From contig NW_003101680.1 of assembly GCF_000003855.2 (NCBI RefSeq), positions 630,976-694,975 of the forward strand: a stretch of 64,000 nucleotides of DNA. Direction: 5' to 3'. The DNA comes from Blastomyces gilchristii SLH14081 (taxonomy: Eukaryota; Ascomycota; Eurotiomycetes; Onygenales; Ajellomycetaceae). Made by a program: the position numbers and the translations under genes. The notes beneath the pieces were generated by a model. The model saw nothing but the letters and a program-made list of their open reading frames with translations, made no database searches and was not told where the DNA came from. Position 1 is the stretch's first letter. Every line of letters begins with the position of its first letter. Positions 56,000 to 64,000 of this stretch are shown here, piece by piece.

Positions 56000-57356
56000 A
56001 AGGTTATCCCAACTTTTCAGTGTCTTCAGTCCTGCAAGACGTGCCGTACAACCATCCCAGGTGTCTGCGAGCTGATGATTGCAAGTAAGAGAATATGGCC
56101 TTGATCATTCTGAGGGAGAAAGTCTTTGAGTGCAGAAGTAGTATTGCTGCCTGAGAGCCGCATCTCTGTATCATCTGCATTGTCAAAAATAAGAAGTCAC
56201 TTCCCAGCATTAGTTTGACTGAGATTTTTATTGACTTGCTTCTTTGCCTCTGCTGACTCTACATCTCGGGTCCCCAGTGCCTCTGCAATGGTCATGTATG
56301 CTTGCTCGACACTCTCAAGACTAGTGCATAGAATCCAGAAAATGGAGCACCTGGAATCTTCATCGCGCATGCGGTATGTCAACTCCAGGGCAAATTGAGT
56401 CTTTCTAAGTTCGCAAATAGCAATCTTTCTTGGTCCATACCGAGAGATATAATTTTCCATTTTGTTGATTTCATGCTGATGACCAACAAATCCTGGATTT
56501 CTTTCAAATGGGGCCATCCAGTAAAGTTCTCTCCCTACAGAAAACCATTATTAGCATGGTTATATAGTTTGACTATGATTATCTTACTAACCTTCTGTAG
56601 GCATAGGTTTCCAATACTCAAAGAAAGTTTTGGCAGCTGAAGCACCACTTGCTGCAGCATAGGCTCGCCAGGTTTTGTTTTTATGGCTATCGGCATAGTC
56701 ACACACCCCCTTGATCATGATGCACGGAACATTATCCCACACTCCTCCTGCTCCCTCCATGTCAAACCCAATGACCCCTTCTTCGCTGATAATTTTGTCG
56801 CGGCGCTCTCCAGATTTCATCACTGTGTAGATAGATGCCATTTTCCCAGCATTGCACTGATGCTTTGACTGCTTCAGCACCGTCTCGGCGACGCCTATCT
56901 CGGATTTTATTGCAACCAAGACTACTGCAGTTTTCCTCCAGTGCATCTTCACAGATATCATCTGGTGAGCTGCCATGAAAGCAACAGCAGCTAACCGAAT
57001 CATCCTCACTGTAATGCTTGTGGTGATAAGAGGATTCAAAAAGAACGTCATCGAATTCGGGATGCTGCCACAGTGGCCCTAATAGCTGAATAAGACGAAG
57101 ATTCTGGGACATCTGCTCTTGAAATTCAATGCGTGTTCGTCTCGCCTTAAGACTTGTGAAGAAGAGGGTTCGAATTCCTTCGACTTCAGGTTTCCGATGG
57201 AAACTGAGTATCGCCTGCCAAAATCATATTCAACCACGGCATCGCTGATGATGACATCACCAGGAAATATTCGCGTATCGTCAAATGGGTATGGAGCTCC
57301 CCCACAAGGTTGTCTCCTGGGGTCATGCTGGACCATTCTTGGTAGCTTTGTCACTT
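56000..57356 (-). pseudogene. NLR-type pseudogene: nucleoside phosphorylase domain plus NB-ARC/NACHT start
   Basis: Remnant of a fungal STAND/NLR-like protein. N-terminal phosphorylase-like (PNP_UDP) landmarks: CGGAPYPFDD, GDVIISDAVVEYDFGR (about 57300-57220), VMKSGERRDK and VIGFDMEGAG (about 56840-56760), IMIKGVCDYADSHKNKTW. An intact 57-nt intron (56535-56591, gttagt...tag) joins GRELYWMAPFERNPGFVGHQ to a nucleotide-binding region. There the P-loop expected as GLGGVGKTQ is shortened to ELRKTQ, and AGK is followed by TGA (56197-56199) where Trp precedes LLIFDNADD (kinase-2-like). Frameshifts occur near 57210 and 56860, and an extra Gly is seen in GAGGVW. The extreme N-terminus is missing. 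NLRs act in fungal self/non-self recognition; this copy is dead. Confidence 0.75.
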
Positions 57357-57360
57357 GAAT

Positions 57361-58591
57361 TTAGATATTGAGGCCAACTGTTAATCACAAGAAGAAGCAG
57401 ATTTATGGATTTAACATGATCATGCCCGGGTCAGTTTAATGAGCACGAAGATGAAGATTGAGGGGTAATCAACCTTGTTTAACCTGCAAGGTTGCTACTC
57501 TTTTGTGAATGTAGTTAGCCAATGATAGGTAATTTAGGGCCAACTTTACTCATATGATGAAAATTTCGAGATGTTTTGGGTGTCAAGCTGACTTTGCAAG
57601 CCACTATACGGAGTATCTTAGGCTTGTGGCCAGCACAGAACACCGCGGGCGACGTCTTCTGCTCCCAAACCTGTCGCCTGGCGATTGAGCTGGAGAGGCG
57701 CAATTACTCCTCCCTCGACCCAGTGTAGCCTGGCTCCCCCACACGCTTGGAACGTGCCCTCCATGCAGAGCATCCCATTACAGCAGAGCTCGTTCTCCGC
57801 CACAACACAATCCGAGCTGAGAGATGATACAAGCTCTTTTGACGACATTCGAGAAAGGAAAAGACATATCATCCATGGATCTCCGAAATCAGCTTGTGTG
57901 ACAAAATTTATCTCCTTGGGATCCTTATCCTCGGTACAGAATCACCAGATCCCAGAATGTTCATAATTCTTGCATTTCTAGAAATAGTTCTTCTCCGTGC
58001 GCCCTCATTCACGACAAAGAGACACAGATGGATATATATAACCCACATTGCAATTGTCTAGGCTGGAGCATGATGTAACTGTTGTAGAGGGACAGGAAGA
58101 CCTTGACTGGACAGTATCAACACGTGACACAGCTAAGCGCGGGTTCCGCGGAAGTTTAAAAGCTAAACTAAATAAGGTTAGAATGTGATCCAGCCTTCCC
58201 CAGCCACTTCTATTGGAACCGTTCAAACGCTCCCCTGATGTACAGACCTCCTGTGTATAGACAAGACAGCGGGAGGAAAGACATCAAAGCATAAACACTT
58301 CAATGCCGTTGTCCCGCAATCTCGTCTTCCGATTGTTGCCATGATGAGATAGAGCAGTAACATCCCGCCCTTTGAATGTGTCCTCAGTCCCTAATCATCC
58401 AAGTCTAGCGGGCCTCTGCTCACTTTCTGTATCTATACATATCCGGATATACCTCATGTTTCCCCTCTGCATAAGAGCCAACGCCCACATCTAGCCTAAC
58501 CAATTAACCTGCCCGAATCCAATTGCACCACGCAGCTACCAATTACCTGCATAACAAACATAAAGCGGTAAGCAGCCCTATCGCGCCCTCA
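57361..58591. other. Intergenic region between the NLR pseudogene and the SR/Gly-rich gene
   Basis: 1.2 kb without a supported gene. It contains TACGGAGTA at 57607-57615 and the presumed promoter and 5' UTR of the gene at 58592 on the right. Open frames at 57618-57966 lack recognizable motifs. Confidence 0.55.
57607..57615. repeat. Intergenic motif TACGGAGTA
   Basis: Same half site as at 51573-51581, in an otherwise featureless intergenic stretch. Confidence 0.4.
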
Positions 58592-59140
58592 ATGGACTGG
58601 CTCTACCCCTTCAGCAACCTGAGCCGTCGCCGCAGCACCAGCAGCACCAGCAGCCGCCGACGCTCACGCAGTCGAGACCGCTACTCAACAATATCCTCCC
58701 GCCACAGTGGCAGTCATAGTCGCAGCAAAAGCCACAGCAGCCCGTCCCTCTTCAATCTGGGCGGGCACGCCAACCGCTCCACCGCCTCCGCCGCCTCCTC
58801 CTCATCGCGCCGCGCAAAGCCGCGGTCGGGCTTCATAGCCCGTACCGTGCGCAAGATCAGACGCCTGTTCCGGCACATCTTACGCTATGCGCGCAGCCAT
58901 CCGCTGAAGGTGTTTTTCATGGTTGTCATGCCGCTGATTACGGGCGGCGTGCTGCAGAAGTTGCTCTCTGTGGTGGGCGTTCGGTTGCCGCCGTTATTGG
59001 GTGGAGGGCATGGTGCTGGGTTTAGGGGGGGTAATGGCGGTGTTGGTGGGGGTGGCCTGGGCGGGATGCTTGGGGGAGGCGGCGGGGGATTGGGGGGGAG
59101 TGTTGGTGGACTGATGTCGTTGGCGAAGATGTTTGTGTGA
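58592..59140 (+). CDS. Hypothetical protein: Ser/Arg-rich N-terminus, membrane helix, Gly-rich tail
   Basis: 182 aa, single exon from ATG 58592 (MDWLYPFSNL). A longer frame from 58523 would need a TTG start. Three zones are visible. Residues 11-80 are rich in Ser and Arg (SRRRS and RSRSR runs), likely disordered and phosphorylatable. Residues 83-135 are basic then hydrophobic (RTVRKIRRLFRHILRYAR, then KVFFMVVMPLITGGVLQKLL), resembling an amphipathic helix plus one membrane segment. Residues 136-175 are Gly-rich. No catalytic domain is recognised. The basic-hydrophobic middle is the part most likely conserved. Codon use and GC match the neighbouring genes. The function is unknown. Confidence 0.7.
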   Translation: MDWLYPFSNLSRRRSTSSTSSRRRSRSRDRYSTISSRHSGSHSRSKSHSSPSLFNLGGHANRSTASAASSSSRRAKPRSGFIARTVRKIRRLFRHILRYARSHPLKVFFMVVMPLITGGVLQKLLSVVGVRLPPLLGGGHGAGFRGGNGGVGGGGLGGMLGGGGGGLGGSVGGLMSLAKMFV

Positions 59141-60414
59141 AGCGGACTCGAAGAGGGTGGAGCGGGGAGTGACTGAAAGCGAAGGGGCTGTTGGATATCG
59201 GAGCCAATAATGGAAGGGAGAATTAATATTATGGGGCAGCGGGGCCCTGTATAGCGCACGAACGGGACTGGATGAGGTTTGGAATGATCTATCGTTATTT
59301 TCGCGGAGCTTCACCGCCATCAGCACTTGTGTGGAAGCCAGTCCGCACATACAACATGTCTACCTTTTTTTTTTTTTTTGGGTTGGCTTTTGTATTTTGG
59401 ATCCTATGTTGTTTCTTCTTCTTCACGGTGGAATTTTTCTGAAACGAATTCATGAAACGCCAAAACATTAACGAATCAGGAGGAGGATGTATATCTGCAT
59501 GTGTCCCAACGAATGGGGGATAGAACGAACACCTTAACCAAGATTCCACCATGACGACCCATATATGATAGATACCAGAAACTGAGTTTTCCGAGCTTGT
59601 TCATTTTTGTTTCCTATTTTTCCTGTATTTTCCTGTATTTTCATGGTTCACATATTTCCTTATCAGATCGTTTCTGTACGATGCGTTCTCTATTCCGGAG
59701 CGCTAGAAAATCCCTTGGCAAGAAGACCAGCTCCTGCCTGTTCTTCCGCGTTAGAAAGTTTCATTCCATGCATGACATCCTTTACATGCATTTCTTGAAA
59801 ATTAAAATCTAAGCTACTGTATCTATTCATACAAAGCCGCTTTAATCTGCCTAACTCGTAGACTAAACTATGGCTTGCTTCAAGACTAGATGCACAATGA
59901 CACAAATGTAGTTACAGGTAGCTGGAGTAGAAAAATGCGCTCCGTACGTATTTACATCTAGTAATAATAGCTGGTGCAGGTTTACCCGTAACTTGCACCC
60001 GGGACCTGTAACTCTCCTGCTCGCAGCCGCTTGACTCTCACCAAAGTGAGTCTATTCGGAAAGTATATTGCATAAATGCATTCAGGCCTATTTTGGTACA
60101 TATGTGAATGGGCAGTGAATGGTTCTTGCATTGGGGGGAGGGGGTGGGCTTGCTAATAGAGAACGACAGGCCGAGGAATAAAATTGATGGCTGGTCTAAT
60201 GAGATGCCAAAGTGTAAGAAATGAAATATGGGATGTACTTAATAGTATATTTTAGATAGTACAGTACAAGAATGGAGTCGGTAGATTAACAGCAGGAGTA
60301 AATTATAATACAGCTCAGTCGATTGCCGTAAATCCATCGAAATAAGATTGAAATCAAAATCAGATCGAGAAAGAAAGAATTGACATTGACACCGGCACCA
60401 AAAATCAAATCGAA
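59141..60414. other. Intergenic region
   Basis: 1.27 kb between the SR/Gly-rich gene (plus) and the 3' end of the ER J-domain gene (minus), so both 3' UTRs lie here. It has a T run at 59367-59379 and a partial motif GCTCCGTACGTA at 59939-59950. No gene supported. Confidence 0.55.
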
Positions 60415-61875
60415 TCAACCCCTCTTACCTCTTCGCCTCGACGCCGCATTGTTGGATCTCTTCTTAATCCCCACAGCCACAGACTCATCGACATCAGTAT
60501 CCACTGCTTCCGCTTCTCCACTACCAGCAGCAGCATTACCATCGTCGGCCGCTGAATGATCCCCAGCGGCACCCACAAACCTCCCCACGCTCTTCCTGTA
60601 AGCCCACAGTGGTAGCTTCATGGCGAACGTATCCTGCACCCTAGGCCGCGGAATCTCCTCGACATCCAACAAAAACTCCTCTTTCACCCCATCCTCATTC
60701 TCTTCTTCCAAAAACACATTCCCGCCAGCGTCCACGATAAGAATCTTGCCGTTCTCTGCCATAACGCGCTTTCTATCGCCGCTGGAGCCAATCACACTAG
60801 TCTCGCCGCTGGGTGACGCGGTGCCAGATGAGCGGCCCTTCTTCTTCCCCTCCTTCCGATTCTCCTTATCCATCATCCGCTTCTGCCTACGATTCATAGC
60901 CATAGCACCTTCGCCCGTATCCGCGCCCGATCCCGAGCTGGACCCAGCGCCTCCGTTCAGCTGGCCTAGGCCCGAAAGGCCCTTAATGCCCAGCTCGTCT
61001 CCCCACGCTGCGCGTCGCGCATGTCGAATATACCGATCGACAAACTCCCGCTGCCTCTTCCAGCTCAGCACCAGCGCGCCATAATGTCCCGCACCGCCAA
61101 ATACCACAAAGAGGCCAAAGAGCACGCTTCCTAGCCCAGGTCTGAAGCGGGAATAGTAGTAGCCCGTCCCCTTCCACTTGGGGAACCCATTGCGCAGAAA
61201 ATGGTCGTAGCGGTCTCGTTCGGGCCCCTTGAGGATGTTATGGACGACGCCTAGGCGGGCATAACGTTCTGTAGCAAGCTTGACAGCTTGCGTAATTTCG
61301 CGCTGGGAGGGGCCCTTGGAGGCGTGTACACCGGGTTTCTTGAGCTGGTTGGTCGTGTAGGTGGCAACGAAGGTGCGCTTGGCTTTGTCTGGGTGGAGTT
61401 GTTTGGATTTTTTGCGGAAGGCTTTGAGCAGGTCGGATTGGGAGACGGTGGGTTTTACGCCGAGGAAATCTGAATGAGAGTTGGGGTTAGCTGTTAGTAG
61501 GTATCGTTATTCATTCATGATGTTAATTATATTGTTGTTGTTGTTGTGTTGGTAGGGGTTACGTTGGGTTGTTGATGTTGTATATCTGGCCGCAATATAA
61601 TGAAAATAAAAAAATAAAAAAAGTAGCGTCGGGTACTCACCGTAGAAGGTAACATTGAAGCCTTCAGTCTGCTGCACCTCATCTCGCAAGCGGAAGATCT
61701 CATGATCTGAATGTAATCAATGATTAATGAGCCCGCATGTACATACATCACATAGAGCAGAGGAAGAAGTGGTCAGAATCGCAAACGTGGATATCGAACC
61801 TTCTTTGGACCATGCAGCCACCAGAACCAGCAAGGCGGAGAGGACGAACAGCAAGCTTGCCAGCGAATGCCTCAT
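60415..61875 (-). CDS. ER membrane J-domain protein (Erj5/DNAJC1-like)
   Basis: 398 aa from three exons: 61875-61800, 61706-61641 and 61469-60415. Intron 1 (93 nt) has donor gttcga; intron 2 (171 nt) has donor gtgagt; both end in ttcag and join in phase 1 to give Asp codons. Residues 1-22 are a signal peptide or anchor (LASLLFVLSALLVLVAAW). The J domain spans about 46-140, with KQLHPDK (HPD 73-75) and an insertion before ILKGPERDRYDHFLRNG. Residues 160-182 form a membrane helix (GLGSVLFGLFVVFGGAG). The remainder is cytosolic-type: basic, with Gly/Ser linker, EEENEDG acidic patch and a C-terminal RRRGKRG. This lay-out fits ER J proteins that recruit Kar2/BiP with the J domain in the lumen. The upstream ATG has no rival in frame. 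Intergenic DNA separates it from PRA1, which is divergent. Confidence 0.88.
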
Positions 61876-63320
61876 TTTGGGCCAGAATGCAATAGATGGG
61901 GATTAGAAATAAAGGAAGACAGGATGTCGGCGCCCAACGACGCGGGGATGTGTGTGGGTAAGGCTCAAAGTCAAAAAGAGAATGTTCCAGTTTTGTCAGA
62001 ATATGTTATTTTAATACGCCAGCCAGGGCAAAAGGCTGAGGTCGAGGCGAGGGAGGCTGAGGCGGATTTCCCACGTCTTCCCCTGGTCGTGTCAGTGGTA
62101 TTATTTTCGTTTGTCTGTGTGTCTGTTTCTTTCTTTGCCTCGCGCTGTTCCCAGCAACTTGTATTTTCGTTTCTCCACCAAGCGGCATCAAGATCCCAAC
62201 GTGGACCAATCAAGCAATTGCAGCCTCGCCGCAGGTTCAAAACGTCGACAACGAGAACAAACAAAGGCAAAAAGTACAGCACTTGATGTGATGAGAATGT
62301 GGGAATCTGCAGACTGCAGACAGGGAGACAGGGAGACAGGGAGACAGTTAAATAGTCAGTTCGAGAGTTGGAGAGGAAAGAAAAAATTAGTTAATGACGG
62401 GGGTGTCATTATTTAGGGCTTGTGCAGAAGGGATTTAAATGAGCAACCCCCTCCGTCGCCCGCTCTCTGGAACCTCCCTGGTCTTCTTCTTTATTTCGTT
62501 TGATCTTCTACTTCCCCCTCGCCGAATCCTTTTCTCTTCTTCCTTGGTCCCTTCTGGCCTCGGAGGAGTGGAGGAGAAGAGAAGTTGGCCATGGAGGTTG
62601 CTGGCGGTGTTATTGGGTAGCCGCCGTGAGGCTTTTCCCAACATTACTGCGCATACATCAGCATCTAAGCCTAGTATGTCCACTCGCATTTTACATCTCT
62701 CCTGCTACCCCTACTGCCTCGTATGATATGATATTTCTCGACATCATCATTGAATCTTTCGCCGTTGAAAATATAGTTCCATTTATAGAACCCAGCCCTA
62801 AACCTAAACCCAATCAGTTAACACAGACACGTGACGACACTACCCCCTTTTCGGTCAGCCTCAGAGCGCTGAGTCAGCCACACTGACACTCCCAGCCCTG
62901 GCGCTTTCCCCTTTCCGGCGCAAGAGACCCAGCTCCTTTTCTTTTGGATCTCGACAAACAACTGCAAGATTCGCTCTGACAACGGACTACATACTTCACC
63001 ACGTTGCCCCGCACGCACTATACGATCTGAGACAATCAAAGACAACATTTAATCCTGCTGCCTTGAGTGCATTTCCGTGAGAGAAAGGCCACATAAGAGC
63101 GGTACGTGGCCCGTCTTGGTGCCGCAAACTTAAATTGCGCAACAACCCCCAGAACCCAGAACCCAGAACCCAGAACCCTTACCATCAAACTAATTCCCCT
63201 GTGAAGAGATACTGATTTGCTTGTTAAATACTCCGTAGAAAAAGAACCATTTGATAACTTCTGAACAACTGCTCGACCTCCTCTTTTTACGAAATACACA
63301 TTTCCCAAAAATCTAACGCA
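61876..63320. other. Divergent promoter region between the ER J-domain gene and PRA1-like gene
   Basis: 1.44 kb. A gggagaca triple repeat lies at 62322-62346 and a cccagaa repeat (four copies) at 63149-63177. TACTCCGTA at 63229-63237 is about 85 bp before the PRA1-like ATG. Open frames up to 139 codons (61867-62286, 62439-62886) show no family and have promoter-like composition. No gene is called. Confidence 0.55.
63229..63237. promoter_or_regulatory. TACTCCGTA half site in the PRA1-like promoter
   Basis: Same motif as the palindrome at 51792. Here it is close to a start codon (84 bp upstream of ATG 63321). Confidence 0.35.
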
Positions 63321-63851
63321 ATGGCCCGTCTTCAAATTCCGCTTGACGCCTTGACTTCGCGCCTCAACCTGTCCGACAGGTTTGCGGGAGTTCGCGCCCA
63401 GTCTCTCACTTCCCGCTTCTCCAATCTCAGACCAATCTCTGAATTTTTGGATATTAAGAGGGTTTCCAAGCCTGCCAACTTCAGCGAAGTCCAGAGCCGT
63501 GTCAATTACAACTTGAGCTACTTCTCCAGCAACTATGCCGCCGTCTTTATCATGCTCAGCATATACAGTCTACTCACGAACCTCATACTCCTCTTCGTCA
63601 TTCTCCTTGCCATTGGCGGCTCATACGGAATCGGTAGGCTGGAGGGGCGGGATTTGGAAGTCGCCGGCTTCCGTGCTACAACATCGCAACTATACACCAC
63701 GTTACTCATTATCTGTATTCCCCTAGGTCTCTGGGCTTCCCCACTATCAACTGCGCTTTGGCTCATTGGGGCGACTGGAGTGACTGTTTTGGGCCACGCT
63801 TCGTTTATGGACAAACCAATCGAGAATGCTTTTTCAGAGGAGGCGGTCTAG
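63321..63851 (+). CDS. PRA1/Yip3-family prenylated-Rab acceptor
   Basis: 176 aa, single exon, ATG in cgcaATGGCC. The N-terminal 60 residues are hydrophilic and end in FLDIKRVSKPANFSEVQSRV, followed by NYNLSYFSSNY, the conserved entry to the PRA1 domain. Two hydrophobic hairpins follow (about 72-100 and 123-162), separated by a short polar loop (RLEGRDLEV). The C-terminus is short and acidic (FSEEAV), with SFMDKP before it. The length matches PRA1 proteins (about 170-200 aa). PRA1/Yip3 proteins act in Golgi-ER membranes as acceptors or displacement factors for prenylated Rab GTPases in vesicle traffic. No sign of decay. Confidence 0.9.
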   Translation: MARLQIPLDALTSRLNLSDRFAGVRAQSLTSRFSNLRPISEFLDIKRVSKPANFSEVQSRVNYNLSYFSSNYAAVFIMLSIYSLLTNLILLFVILLAIGGSYGIGRLEGRDLEVAGFRATTSQLYTTLLIICIPLGLWASPLSTALWLIGATGVTVLGHASFMDKPIENAFSEEAV

Positions 63852-64000
63852 ATGGTCGGCCGCGAACTCCTTACGATTCGCCCCTATGGGGAAGACCATC
63901 AGGGGCACGAGTGGGGAGATCGAAAAAGGAGGGTTGGCCGGAGCAGCTGGAGGAGTCTGTTCGGATAGAACAGCTGGGTATTGACGACTATGACGATGAC
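63852..64000. other. Sequence after the PRA1-like gene to the window edge
   Basis: 149 bp, presumed 3' UTR. A short frame starting ATG 63862 (MVGRELLTIRPYGEDHQ) is open for a few dozen codons, but nothing identifies it as a gene. Confidence 0.4.

Noticed and set aside
57618..57966. Possible missing N-terminal exon of the NLR pseudogene
   Set aside because: Neither strand shows the expected phosphorylase N-terminal motifs, so the N-terminus is treated as lost.
61867..62886. Plus-strand ORFs of 95-139 codons between the ER J-domain and PRA1-like genes
   Set aside because: They fall in a divergent promoter region, overlap each other, and show no recognizable motif or splice structure.

Overview
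The window looks like a filamentous ascomycete nuclear contig. Genes carry short spliceosomal introns (57-171 nt), there is a Zn2Cys6 regulator and a fungal-type PNGase A, and transposon fragments carry mostly C:G to T:A changes of RIP type. The style of gene content and the AT-rich/GC-rich bipartite structure suggest Eurotiomycetes, possibly Onygenales. That placement is inference; no marker gene settles it.

Positions 1 to about 40,605 form an AT-rich, nearly CpG-free block of nested, degenerate transposons. It holds three Tad1-like LINE copies: one running off the left edge (1-4808, minus), a 5'-truncated copy (4826-7697, plus) and a full-length copy (8141-15643, minus). It holds two related Ty3/gypsy elements: copy B is split into 7709-8140, 15644-17895 and 23617-26115, and copy A occupies 17896-23616. 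A Helitron (minus, about 26,993-31,938 plus 40,043-40,605) is interrupted by a complete 8.1 kb chromodomain-bearing gypsy element (31939-40037, 5-bp target duplication AGACT). Two tRNA-derived SINE copies (26604-26979 minus, 39325-39701 plus) share the (AAT)n tail of the LINE. A 100-N assembly gap lies at 28331-28430.

From about 40,606 the composition switches abruptly to normal coding DNA. In order: a PNGase A-like secretory-pathway protein (41011-43028, +); a cutinase-factor-like Zn2Cys6 regulator (44889-47870, +) whose C-terminus needs a fourth exon or a frame change; a 14-TM MFS transporter (48723-50708, -); a small J-domain protein (53418-54188, -); two decayed genes (55104-55882 and 56000-57356, both -), the second an NLR-type phosphorylase/NB-ARC pseudogene; a short SR/Gly-rich membrane-associated hypothetical (58592-59140, +); an ER J-domain membrane protein (60415-61875, -); and a PRA1/Yip3-family protein (63321-63851, +).

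The genes do not form an obvious pathway or metabolic cluster. The most interesting aspects are the SINE-LINE partnership, the GC-rich LINE 5' ends that escaped mutation, the chronology readable from nested target-site duplications, the NLR pseudogene, and a recurring intergenic palindrome (TACGGAGTACTCCGTA and half sites) in the gene-rich half.
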